From a bacterium (GTDB lineage Bacteria; Desulfobacterota; Binatia; Binatales; Binataceae): a DNA stretch of 64,000 nt. This document shows, piece after piece, positions 29,712-38,521 of this stretch (positions within the stretch are counted from its first letter, which is position 1; each line of letters begins with the position of its first letter). The DNA is taken from the NCBI GenBank assembly GCA_014896235.1, contig JADBKU010000006.1, forward strand, positions 96,774 to 160,773. Reading direction: 5' to 3'. The notes below the pieces were generated by a model. The model had not been told where the DNA came from. It saw nothing but the letters and a program-made list of their open reading frames with translations, and made no database searches. Both the position numbers and the translations under genes were made by a program.

Positions 29712-31445
29712 ATGGCTGATTACGACCTTCACATCAAAGGCGGCACGATCGTTGACGGCACGCGCGTGCCGAAATTTCGCGGCGACGTCTGGATTCGCGA
29801 CGGTCGCATCGCGCAGATCGGCGGGCGCGCGCCCGGTTTCGCCAAGCGCACGATCGACGCCGACGGCTTGATCGTCGCGCCGGGCTTCGTCGATTTGCAT
29901 ACGCATTACGACGCGCAAATCCGCTGGGATCCATGGTGCACAATCTCCGGATGGCACGGCGTGACTTCCGTGGTGCTCGGCAACTGCGGCTTCGGCTTCG
30001 CGCCCGTAAAACCCGATTTCCGCGAGCGCTCGATGCTCACGATGACGCGCACGGAAGCGATTCCCTACGACGCGATGAAGGTCGGGATGAAATGGGATTG
30101 GGAGACGATTCCCGAATACCTCGATTCGCTCGATCGCGCGCCCAAGGGCGTCAACTGCATCCAGTACATGCCGACCGCGTCGCTGATGACCTACGTGATG
30201 GGTCTGGAAGCGGCCAAATCGCGCCCCGCGACCGATAAAGAGCGCCAAGAGATGGCGCGGCTGCTCGACGAAGGGATGGACGCCGGACTTTCCGGCTTCT
30301 CGATTCAGCGGCTCGGACGCAATTCCACGCAAGCCGATTTCGACGGCTCGCCGATGGTCACCGACACGATGGTGGACGAGGACATCCTCAACCTCGCCCG
30401 CGTGCTGCGCAAACGCGACGACGGCTTCATCCAGATCACTCAGGCGACCGGACATATCAAAGACGATCTGAATTTTCTCGAACGGCTCGCGGCGGAAGCG
30501 CAGCGGCCGATTCTGCACAACGCGATCGTGCCGACCCGCAAAGATCCGGAAATCCATCGCCGCAGCCTGCGCTGGCTGGAACGATGCCGCGCCAAGGGCC
30601 TGCCGATTTTCGGCCAGACCGCGACGGTGCGCAGCGGCTTTGCCTTTACGCTGGAGCATTGGAACCTCTACGACGCGAGCAAGGCGTGGCGCGCGATCAC
30701 GACCGGCACGACCGAGGAAAAGATCCGCAAGATGCAGGATCCGGCGCTGCGCGAGGCGGTCAAGCGCGAAACCGACGCGGCCGACCGCAAGCTGCGCGCG
30801 ATCCAGGCGGGCGTCGGCGGAGCGCCGCAGCATCTGATCGTACAGTGGGTCAACGACCAGCCTGAACTCGAAAAGTACGTCGGCAAGTCGCTCGGCCAGA
30901 TCGCCCATGAAGAGAACAAGCATCCGATCGACGTGATGCTCGATCTCTCGATCGCAACCGGGCTGAAGGCGGAGTTCCTCGGTCCGAACCGCGGCTTCAA
31001 CGCGGAATTCATGGCGGAGATGATCACGGCTTCGCCCTACACCTTCCCCGGCGTTTCCGACGGCGGCGCGCACACCAAGTTCTTCACCGGCGGCGCGTTC
31101 ACCACCGACCTGCTGCGATGGCTGGTGCGCGACGAGCAGAAGATGACGCTCGAAGAGGCGCACTACCGGCTTTCGGCGCTGCCCGCACATGCGGCGGGAT
31201 TCAAGGATCGCGGCATGCTGCGCGAGGGCGCATGGGCCGATGTGGTGGTCTATGACCTCAACGGCCTCGACGTGGAACCCGACTGGGTGGGCGAGATCGT
31301 TCACGATTTTCCGGGCGGCGAATGGCGGCGCGTGCAGCGCGCGCGCGGCTATCGCGCGATCGTCGTGAACGGCGAGATCACCTTTGAAGACGGCAAGGCC
31401 ACCGGGGCCACTCCGGGCAAACTGCTGCGCAACGGCCACGCCTGA
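29712..31445 (+). CDS. D-aminoacylase-like amidohydrolase
   Basis: This 577-residue metal-dependent amidohydrolase resembles N-acyl-D-amino-acid deacylases. It starts YDLHIKGGTIVDGT, the strand that precedes the TIM barrel. The metal pair is in FVDLHTHYDAQIRWDP (HxH). GNCGFGFAPVKP and the C-terminal beta-sandwich (WADVVVYDLNGLDVEPD) are typical. A histidine in the barrel (SDGGAHTKFF) also fits. The ATG at 29712 follows AGGAGGGAACGCATTC. The same enzyme family is often annotated in organisms that degrade amides or hydantoin-like compounds, so the substrate is uncertain. A terminator lies 27 bp downstream. Confidence 0.92.
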   Translation: MADYDLHIKGGTIVDGTRVPKFRGDVWIRDGRIAQIGGRAPGFAKRTIDADGLIVAPGFVDLHTHYDAQIRWDPWCTISGWHGVTSVVLGNCGFGFAPVKPDFRERSMLTMTRTEAIPYDAMKVGMKWDWETIPEYLDSLDRAPKGVNCIQYMPTASLMTYVMGLEAAKSRPATDKERQEMARLLDEGMDAGLSGFSIQRLGRNSTQADFDGSPMVTDTMVDEDILNLARVLRKRDDGFIQITQATGHIKDDLNFLERLAAEAQRPILHNAIVPTRKDPEIHRRSLRWLERCRAKGLPIFGQTATVRSGFAFTLEHWNLYDASKAWRAITTGTTEEKIRKMQDPALREAVKRETDAADRKLRAIQAGVGGAPQHLIVQWVNDQPELEKYVGKSLGQIAHEENKHPIDVMLDLSIATGLKAEFLGPNRGFNAEFMAEMITASPYTFPGVSDGGAHTKFFTGGAFTTDLLRWLVRDEQKMTLEEAHYRLSALPAHAAGFKDRGMLREGAWADVVVYDLNGLDVEPDWVGEIVHDFPGGEWRRVQRARGYRAIVVNGEITFEDGKATGATPGKLLRNGHA

Positions 31446-31471
31446 TTTCATTCGCAACGGCGCTTCTTGCA

Positions 31472-31509
31472 GCCGCGGACGTCGGCATCGGCGTCCGCGG
31501 CTTTTTTTT
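31472..31509 (+). terminator. Intrinsic terminator after amidohydrolase
   Basis: Stem GCCGCGGACG (31472-31481) pairs with CGTCCGCGGC (31492-31501) around a 10-nt loop and is followed by eight T residues. It is a textbook rho-independent terminator for the amidohydrolase transcript. Confidence 0.9.
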
Positions 31510-31922
31510 GCCGCGATCGGCGCCGTCCTCGGGTATCCGCCGGCGGCGCGCCACAGGCGGGTTAGATTATCCAAATCGTTTCTTGACGGCTGAATTTCTG
31601 AGTAGTCCGCCTGCGTTCCGCTGATTCGGCCATTGGTTAGGCGAAGTCGGCTGTGATCGCCATCGCTCGCGAACCCCCTTGAGCGCGTTGGAAATATCCG
31701 TTAACGATGATCCGCAACGCCTTGATCGAAGACGTTGTCGTGGTTTTCGCGTGGGGTGGATGAAGGAGCAATGAGTCGTCGCTCGCGGGTATGTTTTCCG
31801 AATAGTCACATCATTAGCAAGTCGTAATACCAACTGAATAATTTTCATGCGCGCGAACGGCAAGGCCGCCCGTTCGGCAAATCGCGCAAGTGTGTCGGCC
31901 GCTTATCTCTTTGGAGGTTGCA
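31510..31922. other. Intergenic region upstream of outer-membrane barrel gene
   Basis: This 413-bp stretch holds no convincing gene; a 98-codon minus frame is rich in Arg and Lys and matches nothing I know. The right part (about 31796-31860) is AT-rich (GTCACATCATTAGCAAGTCG, AACTGAATAATTTTC), a likely promoter for the barrel gene at 31923, whose ribosome site GGAGGTTGCA is immediately upstream. The long leader may be a 5' untranslated region. Confidence 0.4.
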
Positions 31923-32594
31923 ATGAAGAGATACGCCCTTTTCACCCGCGCGCTCGCGCTTTCGAGCGCGCTCGTTCTGGCCGCCGGCGGATACGCGTTC
32001 GCCTCGGGTTTTTACGTTGGAGTGCAAGGCGGCGCGACGCTGCTCGACGGCATCACGACTCACGTGGCGATTCCTAATGGCCCCACCGCGCAGGCCAACA
32101 CCAACACCGACACGGGTTGGCTGGCCGGCGCCTCGGGCGGCTATGAATGGCCAATCGGCCTCGCGCTCGAAGGCGAGTTCACCTATCGCCAGAACCATCT
32201 CAACAACCTGAATTACGCGGGTGAAAATATCTTCACCGGCGGCGACGCCCACAGCTACGCCATGATGATGAACGGCTATTATCGCTGGCATAACCGCACG
32301 CGCTTCACGCCGTATATCGGCGGCGGCGTCGGCGAGGCGGTGGTCGCGCTGAATAATCTGCATCCCGACGCGCCGGGTGGAGATTTCGGCGGCGACACGG
32401 CGACATTCGCATACCAGGCGATCGGCGGCGTCGCGTATGCGCTCAACGAGCACTGGAGCATCGCGGCGGAATACCGCTATTTCGCGACGGTCAGTCCGGG
32501 CATTTCCGGCAACACCGCCGGCATCAAGAACGTCAAATTGAGCCCCGGATACGGCTCGCAGAACGCGCTGCTCCGGCTGATCTATAATTTCTGA
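31923..32594 (+). CDS. Outer-membrane beta-barrel (porin-like) protein
   Basis: This 223-residue protein has a signal peptide (KRYALFTRALALSSALVLAAGGYAFA), a YVGVQGGATLLDG first strand and repeated alternating strands ending LLRLIYNF, the C-terminal Phe signature for BAM insertion. It resembles the OMP_b-brl/Opa-type 8-stranded family, whose members act as adhesins or small-molecule channels. Strands such as YRWHNRTRFTPYIGGGVG and WSIAAEYRYFATVSPG fit. The ATG at 31923 follows GGAGGTTGCA; longer frames starting at 31890 lack a good site. No partner gene is nearby. Confidence 0.85.
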   Translation: MKRYALFTRALALSSALVLAAGGYAFASGFYVGVQGGATLLDGITTHVAIPNGPTAQANTNTDTGWLAGASGGYEWPIGLALEGEFTYRQNHLNNLNYAGENIFTGGDAHSYAMMMNGYYRWHNRTRFTPYIGGGVGEAVVALNNLHPDAPGGDFGGDTATFAYQAIGGVAYALNEHWSIAAEYRYFATVSPGISGNTAGIKNVKLSPGYGSQNALLRLIYNF

Positions 32595-32604
32595 AACCCA
32601 GTCC

Positions 32605-32640
32605 GGCGCGGGGCTTCGCATCCGGCGTCAGCCCCGCGCC
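32605..32640 (+). terminator. Hairpin after outer-membrane gene (probable terminator)
   Basis: GGCGCGGGGCT (32605-32615) pairs perfectly with AGCCCCGCGCC (32630-32640). The hairpin starts 11 bp after the barrel stop. The following bases (GCCCATTTC) are not a clean T run, so termination may be weak or factor-assisted. Confidence 0.55.
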
Positions 32641-32647
32641 GCCCATT

Positions 32648-32752
32648 TCAAACGGCCGGAATAATCAGAATCAACTTCGCGCCGGCGCCTTCCTCGCTCT
32701 CCACGCGAATCGTTCCGCGATAGGCTTCGACAATCCGGCGGCAAATCGCCAG
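32648..32752 (-). pseudogene. Histidine kinase C-terminal remnant
   Basis: Read on the minus strand, these bases give LAICRRIVEAYRGTIRVESE...KLILIIPAV and a stop. This is the last ~34 residues of a histidine kinase ATPase domain, starting inside the GLGLAI motif. An in-frame TAG sits only two codons upstream, and no kinase core or receiver lies beside it. It is therefore a relic of a lost two-component sensor. The protein would not be made as a working kinase. Confidence 0.75.
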
Positions 32753-32906
32753 CCGCGGCTATTTGAAATAATCTGTCTTGTTATCTTGATTCAATTCCGT
32801 ACTACACAGCCGCCGCTAGGGATTCATTCAATCTGGACAAATCGCGCGGTATCGTGGCGCTATGTAACAGCCGCCGGCCAACCCGCCCGCGGCAGGAGTT
32901 GTTGCG

Positions 32907-33074
32907 ATGGAGGAAACCCACTTGGCGGAAAATCTCTATGGCTACGCGGTTCGGCGCAACGCCGCGACCGGCCGCTGGGAAGTTTTCTGGAAGGAAAAGA
33001 AAATCGGGGAGGATTTCGCGAGCCAAGCCGAGGCCGAGGAATGGATCGACGACCAGATGCCGCTTAATCGTTAG
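32907..33074 (+). CDS. Small uncharacterised protein (55 aa)
   Basis: ATG 32907 to TAG 33074 encodes MEETHLAENLYGYAVRRNAA and onward, 55 residues, preceded by AGGAG at 32893-32897 with a suitable spacer. The sequence is mixed charge and well balanced (GRWEVFWKEKKIGEDF...EAEEWIDDQ), with a compact beta-beta-alpha look and no low-complexity bias, so it is likely real. It resembles small DUF-type proteins that open with a two-stranded sheet and an acidic helix, but I cannot name it. It lies between the kinase relic and ispD. Confidence 0.6.
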   Translation: MEETHLAENLYGYAVRRNAATGRWEVFWKEKKIGEDFASQAEAEEWIDDQMPLNR

Positions 33075-33115
33075 TCGCGGAGCGCGATGCGCGGCTCGCG
33101 AACCCGCGATCGCGT

Positions 33116-33835
33116 TCAGCCGTCAGCTCCTCGTGGCGGCTCAGGGCGATCCGCGCGGGCCGCAACAATGGCGGCGGCGATGGCCAAATCCTGGGCCGTG
33201 GTGATTTTGAAGTTCAACGACGCGCCCGGTACAACTTCGACCGCCGCGCCCAGCCGCTGTACAAGGTCCGCGTCGTCGGTCGCAACGATTCCAGCGGCCA
33301 GCGCCCGCCGATGCGCCTCGACCAACAGGTCGCGCCTGAATGCCTGAGGCGTTTGCGCCAGCCATAAGTTGGCCCGCGGCACGGTCTCGACGATCAGGTT
33401 CGGCTCGCTTACCCGTTTAAGCGTATCGGCCAGCGGGATCGCCGCGATCGCAGCGCCTGCGCGAGCCGCCGCCGTGATCGCGGCGGCGAAGCTGGCCGGC
33501 GTGGCGAACGGCCGCGCCGCGTCATGGATCACCACAACTTCCGCAAGCGCGCTGGTCAGCTCGAGCGCGATTCGCACCGAATCCTGCCGTTCGGCGCCGC
33601 CCGGCGTCAGTTTTACCGGCAAATCCAGACCGGCGTGGCGAATTTCCGCGCGTGCGGCGCTTTCCATTCCTGGCGGAAGCGTGACGACAGCCTCGCCGAT
33701 CGTCTCAACCTGAGCGATCGCGGCAAGCGCATAGCGCAGCAGCGGCGCGCCGCCGAGCGGCACGAAGGCTTTGGGCGTCGGATATCCGAGACGGACGCCG
33801 CTGCCTGCCGCGACGATGATTGCTGACGCCTTCAT
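33116..33835 (-). CDS. ispD: 2-C-methyl-D-erythritol 4-phosphate cytidylyltransferase IspD
   Basis: IspD transfers CMP to methylerythritol phosphate in the non-mevalonate isoprenoid pathway. It has 239 residues. The nucleotide motif AAGSGVRLG near residue 10 and the VVIHDAARPFA metal/substrate loop near 105 are both present. A later Lys/Arg patch (ADTLKRV) fits. The other MEP genes are not in the window; ispF, often fused or adjacent, is absent. The gene ends at 33116, 41 bp from the small plus-strand ORF. This enzyme would feed the polyprenyl synthase found 8 kb away. Confidence 0.95.
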   Translation of the reverse strand: MKASAIIVAAGSGVRLGYPTPKAFVPLGGAPLLRYALAAIAQVETIGEAVVTLPPGMESAARAEIRHAGLDLPVKLTPGGAERQDSVRIALELTSALAEVVVIHDAARPFATPASFAAAITAAARAGAAIAAIPLADTLKRVSEPNLIVETVPRANLWLAQTPQAFRRDLLVEAHRRALAAGIVATDDADLVQRLGAAVEVVPGASLNFKITTAQDLAIAAAIVAARADRPEPPRGADG

Positions 33836-33913
33836 CTCAAAACGTAACCGGCTTTGAACTTAGACGCTGGCGCTGCGGATGCCAACTGATGGCCGCGCTC
33901 AGCCGTTTTTTGA

Positions 33914-33947
33914 AAACAAAAAGGGATCGGCGCTTGCACCGATCCCT
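33914..33947 (-). terminator. Intrinsic terminator after carD
   Basis: On the minus strand AGGGATCGG-TGCAAGCG-CCGATCCCT is a 9-bp stem with an 8-nt loop, followed by TTTTTG. It lies 41 bp after the carD stop and probably ends the carD transcript before ispD. Confidence 0.85.
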
Positions 33948-33987
33948 AAGTCGAATGCCGCAGGATCAAACCAGACCAGTCTATCGC

Positions 33988-34482
33988 CTAATTGGCGAAG
34001 ATGGTCTTAAGCTCTTCCATGATTTTTTCTTCCGGATGGGCCTTGGCGATGGAGAGTTCCTTCACCAGCAGACTGCGCGCGGTGTCGAGCATTTTTCGCT
34101 CGCCGAAGGAAAGCTCCTTGTCGCCCTTGAGCACCAGCAAATCGCGCAGCACTTTCGCGATTTCGAGCGGAGAGCCGGTTTTGATCTTTTCAGTGTATTC
34201 GCGGTAACGCCGATTCCAGGTCTGGGAGTCGCCTTCGACCTTGCGCTGACGGAGGATTTTGTAGATTTTCGTGACCGTATCTTTGCCAATTACGCGCCGC
34301 AATCCAACCGCTTCAACATTTTCGGTCGGAATCATGATAGTCATCTTTTCGGCGCCAAGGATGCGCAGCATGTAGAAGCGGCGCTCGGTTCCGGAAATCA
34401 CCCGGCTTTGAATATCCTCGATAACGGCGACACCATGCGCAGGGTAAACGACCTTTTCACCCTTCTTGAACGTCAAATTCAT
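33988..34482 (-). CDS. carD: CarD family RNA polymerase-binding regulator
   Basis: This 164-residue CarD/CdnL-type protein binds the RNA polymerase beta subunit and stabilises open promoter complexes, including rRNA promoters. The N-terminal Tudor-like domain begins FKKGEKVVYPAHGVAVIED. The C-terminal helical domain holds the DNA-facing residues (SQTWNRRYREYTEKIK). Length is normal for CdnL rather than for the longer, tailed CarD. It is transcribed alone, with a strong terminator downstream and rimI upstream on the same strand after 171 bp. Its presence favours a Deltaproteobacteria-like, actinobacterial or similar phylum. Confidence 0.95.
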   Translation of the reverse strand: MNLTFKKGEKVVYPAHGVAVIEDIQSRVISGTERRFYMLRILGAEKMTIMIPTENVEAVGLRRVIGKDTVTKIYKILRQRKVEGDSQTWNRRYREYTEKIKTGSPLEIAKVLRDLLVLKGDKELSFGERKMLDTARSLLVKELSIAKAHPEEKIMEELKTIFAN

Positions 34483-34653
34483 TTGTGATTGCGCGAGGCA
34501 TCCGATTTCGGAGCGGCATCGGTCGGCGACAGACCAAGAGGCTTCCGATTCGCCTGAACGCTTGCATGATTATTGCACAAAATTAGCGAATTGGTAATCC
34601 CCGTCAAACAGGCATTCTCTCAAACAATGTTTGATTTTATATGGAAATCGCAT

Positions 34654-35148
34654 TCAAAGCTTCAGTTCCATTACGATCGCGTCCTCGCCCGGCCCGTAAT
34701 AGTTTTTTCGCAAACGCCGTTCTTCAAATTTGAATTTGCGATAAAGGCCGCGCGCCGAGAGATTCGTTCGCCGCACCTCCAAGGTCGCCACCGACGCTTT
34801 TTTCGCCGTCGCTTCCGCGATCGCTTCCGCCATCAGGCGCTCGGCGATTCCTTGCCGGCGATAGCGCGGATGTACCGCAACGTTGAGGATGTGGCATTCG
34901 TCCGCAACCAGCCATCGACATAAATAACCGCTCAGCATCTGCCGCGTCGGCGGGCCGGTAAAGGCGGCCAGCGTCAGCGAGAACGCCAGCGACAGTTCGC
35001 GTACGAACGAATCGAGGCTCCACGGATGGTCGAAGGCAAGCCGCTCGATTTCGAAGATGGCTGGTAGATCGCGAGTCGTCGCCGGCCGAATCGTCAGGGC
35101 ACGCGCTTGGCCGCTAACGTCATTTGAACTCTGACGGGAAATCGCCAC
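34654..35148 (-). CDS. rimI: Ribosomal-protein-alanine N-acetyltransferase RimI
   Basis: RimI acetylates the N-terminus of ribosomal protein S18 using acetyl-CoA. This 164-residue GNAT fold starts TIRPATTRDLPAIFEIERLAF near residue 19. The acetyl-CoA loop is in VAVHPRYRRQGIAERLM (Q-x-x-G-x-A type), and LYRKFKFEERRLRKNYY closes the fold. The first ~18 residues are not typical, so the true start may be slightly later; no better start codon with a ribosome site was found. TsaB (YeaZ), a common neighbour, is absent here. Confidence 0.9.
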   Translation of the reverse strand: MAISRQSSNDVSGQARALTIRPATTRDLPAIFEIERLAFDHPWSLDSFVRELSLAFSLTLAAFTGPPTRQMLSGYLCRWLVADECHILNVAVHPRYRRQGIAERLMAEAIAEATAKKASVATLEVRRTNLSARGLYRKFKFEERRLRKNYYGPGEDAIVMELKL

Positions 35149-35709
35149 GGTTACTTTCGGACTGGCGTCTCAGGCGAGATTACGATCGCTCACCGCCGTC
35201 GGCGCGGTCATCTTAACTAATCCTTCAGTCGAACGCGGCGGGCGTCGAATGACGCGCGAATTTCGTCCTGATTCATTCTCCGACCGCGATCTTCTGATTG
35301 ATTTTAACACACCGCGCGCGCCATTTCGCCATCGCCAGCCGGAGCGAATCCGCGCGGGGCGGACGTGCGGAATAGCAGGCTCCGTTGATGTCCTGCGAAG
35401 GTCTGAAGCACTGCGCAAACCTTGGCCATGTATCGGCGGAAATAGCCAAACTAACCGGACGAACGATGGCGAGGCGTCCACTACTATTCCATTCGGCGCT
35501 GTACCTTTGATTCAATTCGCAGGCGGCTGTGATTTACATTAATAGCCCGTTTTCGCGGCCGGATAATCTCATCGGTGCGGCGCAGTTGCTTGCTTCAAAG
35601 GGACTGATTTGCCACTATTCTGGCGTTTATTCGTTGAGACTTGATATCGTTTTAAGGTTATCGCAGCGGCAGCCGGTCACCCGATCGGCGAGCGAGGAGG
35701 TGCGTTAGG
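35149..35709. other. Intergenic region between rimI and lipoprotein gene
   Basis: This 561-bp region holds no convincing gene. A 103-codon minus frame starting at 35481 is Arg/Ser-rich and unlike the neighbouring proteins. Low-GC patches occur near 35274-35315 (TCTCCGACCGCGATCTTC...TTTTAACAC) and 35520-35580. They may contain promoters for rimI (minus) and for the lipoprotein at 35710, which has a strong GAGGAGGTGCG site. Confidence 0.4.
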
Positions 35710-35988
35710 ATGAAGAAATTGGCGAAGTATGTCGCAATCGGCCTGGTGGTCGCCATGGCCGCCGGATGCTCGAACAGCGCGGAGATCGCAGCGGCCAAAC
35801 AGAAGGCGCAATCAGACGCGAGCAGCGCGAACAGCGCCGCCACGAGCGCGGAAACCGCCGCCCAGCAAGCGCAAGCGGCCGCGCAGCAGGCGGACGCGGG
35901 TGCGGCCCAGGCGGCCGATTCGGCACGACGGGCGGACGACGCGGTCGCTCGTCTGGAAGCGGCCTTCTCGAGCTCGGTTACGAAGTAA
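35710..35988 (+). CDS. Alanine-zipper outer-membrane lipoprotein (Lpp/OprI-like)
   Basis: This 92-residue lipoprotein has an N-terminal signal peptide ending in the lipobox MAAGC at Cys20. The rest is an alanine-rich coiled coil (AAQQAQAAAQQADAGAAQ), as in the major outer-membrane lipoproteins that form alanine zippers and pin the membrane to the wall. The C-terminus ends SSVTK, with Lys as in wall-linked Lpp. The ATG at 35710 follows GAGGAGGTGCGTTAG. A strong terminator lies downstream. A paralog sits 2.8 kb away at 38522, with groEL between them. Confidence 0.88.
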   Translation: MKKLAKYVAIGLVVAMAAGCSNSAEIAAAKQKAQSDASSANSAATSAETAAQQAQAAAQQADAGAAQAADSARRADDAVARLEAAFSSSVTK

Positions 35989-36008
35989 ATCAGCGGACGC
36001 GCTGACCC

Positions 36009-36053
36009 GGCGCGGCGGAATGGCGCAGATCCTTCCGCCGCGCCTTTTTATTT
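36009..36053 (+). terminator. Intrinsic terminator after lipoprotein
   Basis: GGCGCGGCGGAA (36009-36020) pairs with TTCCGCCGCGCC (36033-36044) around a 12-nt loop, then TTTTTATTT. It is a clean rho-independent terminator, 20 bp after the lipoprotein stop. Confidence 0.9.
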
Positions 36054-36066
36054 CAGCGCGTGCGGC

Positions 36067-36471
36067 TCAGCGGCCTTTGGCCGCGGCGGACTGCAATTCC
36101 TGACGCACCCGCTCGCGCGCCGCGTCATCGCGTTCGATCCTGCTTTCCAGCGCGCGGAACTGATCCAGCGTCAGACCCTGACGCGCCGCCGCCCGCTGAA
36201 CCGACAACGACCGATCGCGTTGCATCGCCTTGTACACCGCGACGTACTTTTCGACTTCCTCCGGAGCGACGCTGCCGACGCCGCTATCGGCGGCGTCTTG
36301 CGCCCAACGGCGGAGTCGATACGGCGCGGCGATTCGCATCGCATGCGTCGTCGGGAAGGCGGACAGTCCGTGCGCGGATGCGCCAGCGGTGCGTCCAGCA
36401 AGCGCGATCAGAGCCGCGCCAGCCGCGGCGACGAAAGCAAAGCGAAAACGAGCGGGGGAAATAATTGCCAC
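36067..36471 (-). CDS. DUF4168-like secreted protein
   Basis: This 134-residue protein has a hydrophobic N-terminus (FAFVAAAGAALIALAG) ending near Ala, consistent with secretion. The mature part is helical and Gln/Arg/Glu-rich (VEKYVAVYKAMQRDRS; QGLTLDQFRALESRIERDD), the pattern of DUF4168 proteins. Their function is unknown. The start is GTG at 36471 with a weak ribosome site; no better start is visible. It lies divergent from groEL, sharing a 176-bp region, and convergent with the alanine-zipper lipoprotein. Confidence 0.75.
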   Translation of the reverse strand: MAIISPARFRFAFVAAAGAALIALAGRTAGASAHGLSAFPTTHAMRIAAPYRLRRWAQDAADSGVGSVAPEEVEKYVAVYKAMQRDRSLSVQRAAARQGLTLDQFRALESRIERDDAARERVRQELQSAAAKGR

Positions 36472-36647
36472 GATTACTAACTCGCTGGGAGCAATCCTGA
36501 CAGCTTGTGGTTTGCGCGAAAAGAGCGGCGCCGGCTTGCAACCGCGCGCGCGATGCTTAATTTGATAGCGGTCGCATTCGCGCTAGGTGCGGGATTGCGT
36601 CCAATGCGAGCCAACGACATTACGACAAGGGATGGAGATACGACCAG

Positions 36648-38328
36648 ATGCCAGCCAAGGTAATTGAACTTCACGAACGCGCCCGCGCCGGAATCGTCCG
36701 CGGAGCTACCCTGGTGGCAAGCGGCGGGTTCACGCTCGGACCGGGGACGCGTCCTGATCGAAAAAAAGTTTCGGCCCCGGGTGACCAAAGACGGCGTCAC
36801 CGTGGTTCGGGAAATTGAACTCGAAGACAAATTCGAGAATATCGGCGCGAAGCTGATTCGCGAGGTCGCGCAGAAGACCAACGACGTCGCCGGCGACGGC
36901 ACCACCACCGCGACAGTGCTCGCGCGCGCGATCGTGCGCGAAGGACTCAAGCTGCTCGCGGCGGGAATTCCAGCGATCGAACTCAAGCGCGGCATCGACG
37001 CCGCCGTCGCGGCCGCCGTGGCCGAACTCAAAGAGATGGCGCGGCCGGTGCGCGATCACAACCGGATGAAACAGGTCGCGACGATCGCCGCCAACGGCGA
37101 CGACACGATCGGCGGAATTATCGCCGACGCGATGGACAAGGTCGGCAAGGAGGGCGTGATCACGGTCGAGGAGGCGCGCGGCCTCGAAACCACGCTCGAC
37201 CTGGTCGAAGGGATGCGTTTCGATCGCGGCTATCTGTCGCCGTATTTCATCACCAACGCCGATCGGATGACGGTCGAACTTGACGAGCCGCTGATTCTCT
37301 TTCACGAAAAGAAAATATCCAACCTCCGCGAGATGCTGCCGCTGCTCGAAAAAGTCGTGCAGAACGGCCACCCGCTGCTGATTATCGCCGAAGACGTCGA
37401 GAGCGAAGCGCTGGCCACGCTGGTCGTCAACAAGCTGCGCGGCGCGCTCAAAGTCGCGGCCGTGAAGGCGCCGGGTTTCGGCGATCGGCGCAAAGAAAAT
37501 CTGCAGGACATGGCGATTCTGACCGGCGGCCAGGTAATCGCCGAAGAGCTCGGCGGCAAGCTCGAAAACGTCCAGCTCAATCAGCTTGGACGATGCCGCC
37601 GCGTGCTGATCGACAAGGACAACACCACGATCGTCGGCGGCGCGGGCAAGAAATCTGAAATCAACGGCCGTATCGAATTGATCCGGCGCCAGATTGAAGA
37701 AACCACCTCCGATTACGATCGCGAAAAACTGCAGGAACGGCTGGCCAAGCTGACCGGCGGCGTCGGCGTGATTCGGGTCGGCGCGGCCACCGAGGTCGAA
37801 CTCAAGGAGAAAAAGGCCCGCGTCGATGACGCCGTGCACGCGCTGCGCGCCGCGGTTGAAGAGGGCATCGTCCCCGGCGGCGGGGTCGCGCTGGTGCGGG
37901 CGGTCAAAGCGGTCGCGGGACTCAAGCTCAGTCACGAACGGCGCGCGGGCGCGCAGATTATCGAGCGCGCGATGAGTGAACCGCTGCGCCAGATCGTGCA
38001 CAACGCCGGGCTTGAGCCTGCGGTCGTTTACGGTCGCGTGGCTGAAGGCAAAGGCGATTTTGGCTACAACGCCGCGACCGGCGAATACGAAGACCTGGTG
38101 AAGGCGGGCGTGATCGATCCGGCCAAAGTCGTGCGCACGGCCCTCGAAAATGCCGCCAGCGCTTCATCGTTGCTGCTGACGACGGAAGCCGCTGTCGCGG
38201 AAGCGCCAAAGAAAAAGACTCCGGCGCCCGCGATGCCCGCCGGCGGTATGGGTGGAATGGGCGGCATGGGCGGCATGGGTGGAATGGGTGGTATGGGCGA
38301 CGACGATTTCGGCGGAGACGATTTCTGA
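36648..38328 (+). CDS. groEL: Chaperonin GroEL, frameshifted near the 5' end
   Basis: This is a 60-kDa chaperonin by sequence: intact equatorial ([14 protein letters not shown]), intermediate and apical domains, and a GGM tail of six repeats then [10 protein letters not shown]. The natural ATG (36648, after GGGATGGAG) begins [18 protein letters not shown] and runs to TLGP, then the frame is lost at 36741-36746. The rest of the GroEL sequence ([10 protein letters not shown] onward) reads in the next frame. A missing CG in CCG-CGG-GGA would explain it. A nearby codon is also one residue short. No groES precedes it, so this is probably an extra copy. It is a pseudogene, or the indel is a sequencing error. 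Confidence 0.9.
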
Positions 38329-38521
38329 GGCGCTGTGGCGACCGGACTGAGGCGTTGAATCAATCAATTCATGCGGCATCGTTCTATAATTGCGGCATGG
38401 CATCCGCTGGTATATGCTTGCATGCCGAATAGAGTCCGTGACACAAGATTGGATTGACGATTAATTGTTAGGTACAATTGGCGGATTCGCTGTTTGCCCG
38501 AGATTACCAAGGAGGAACGGG

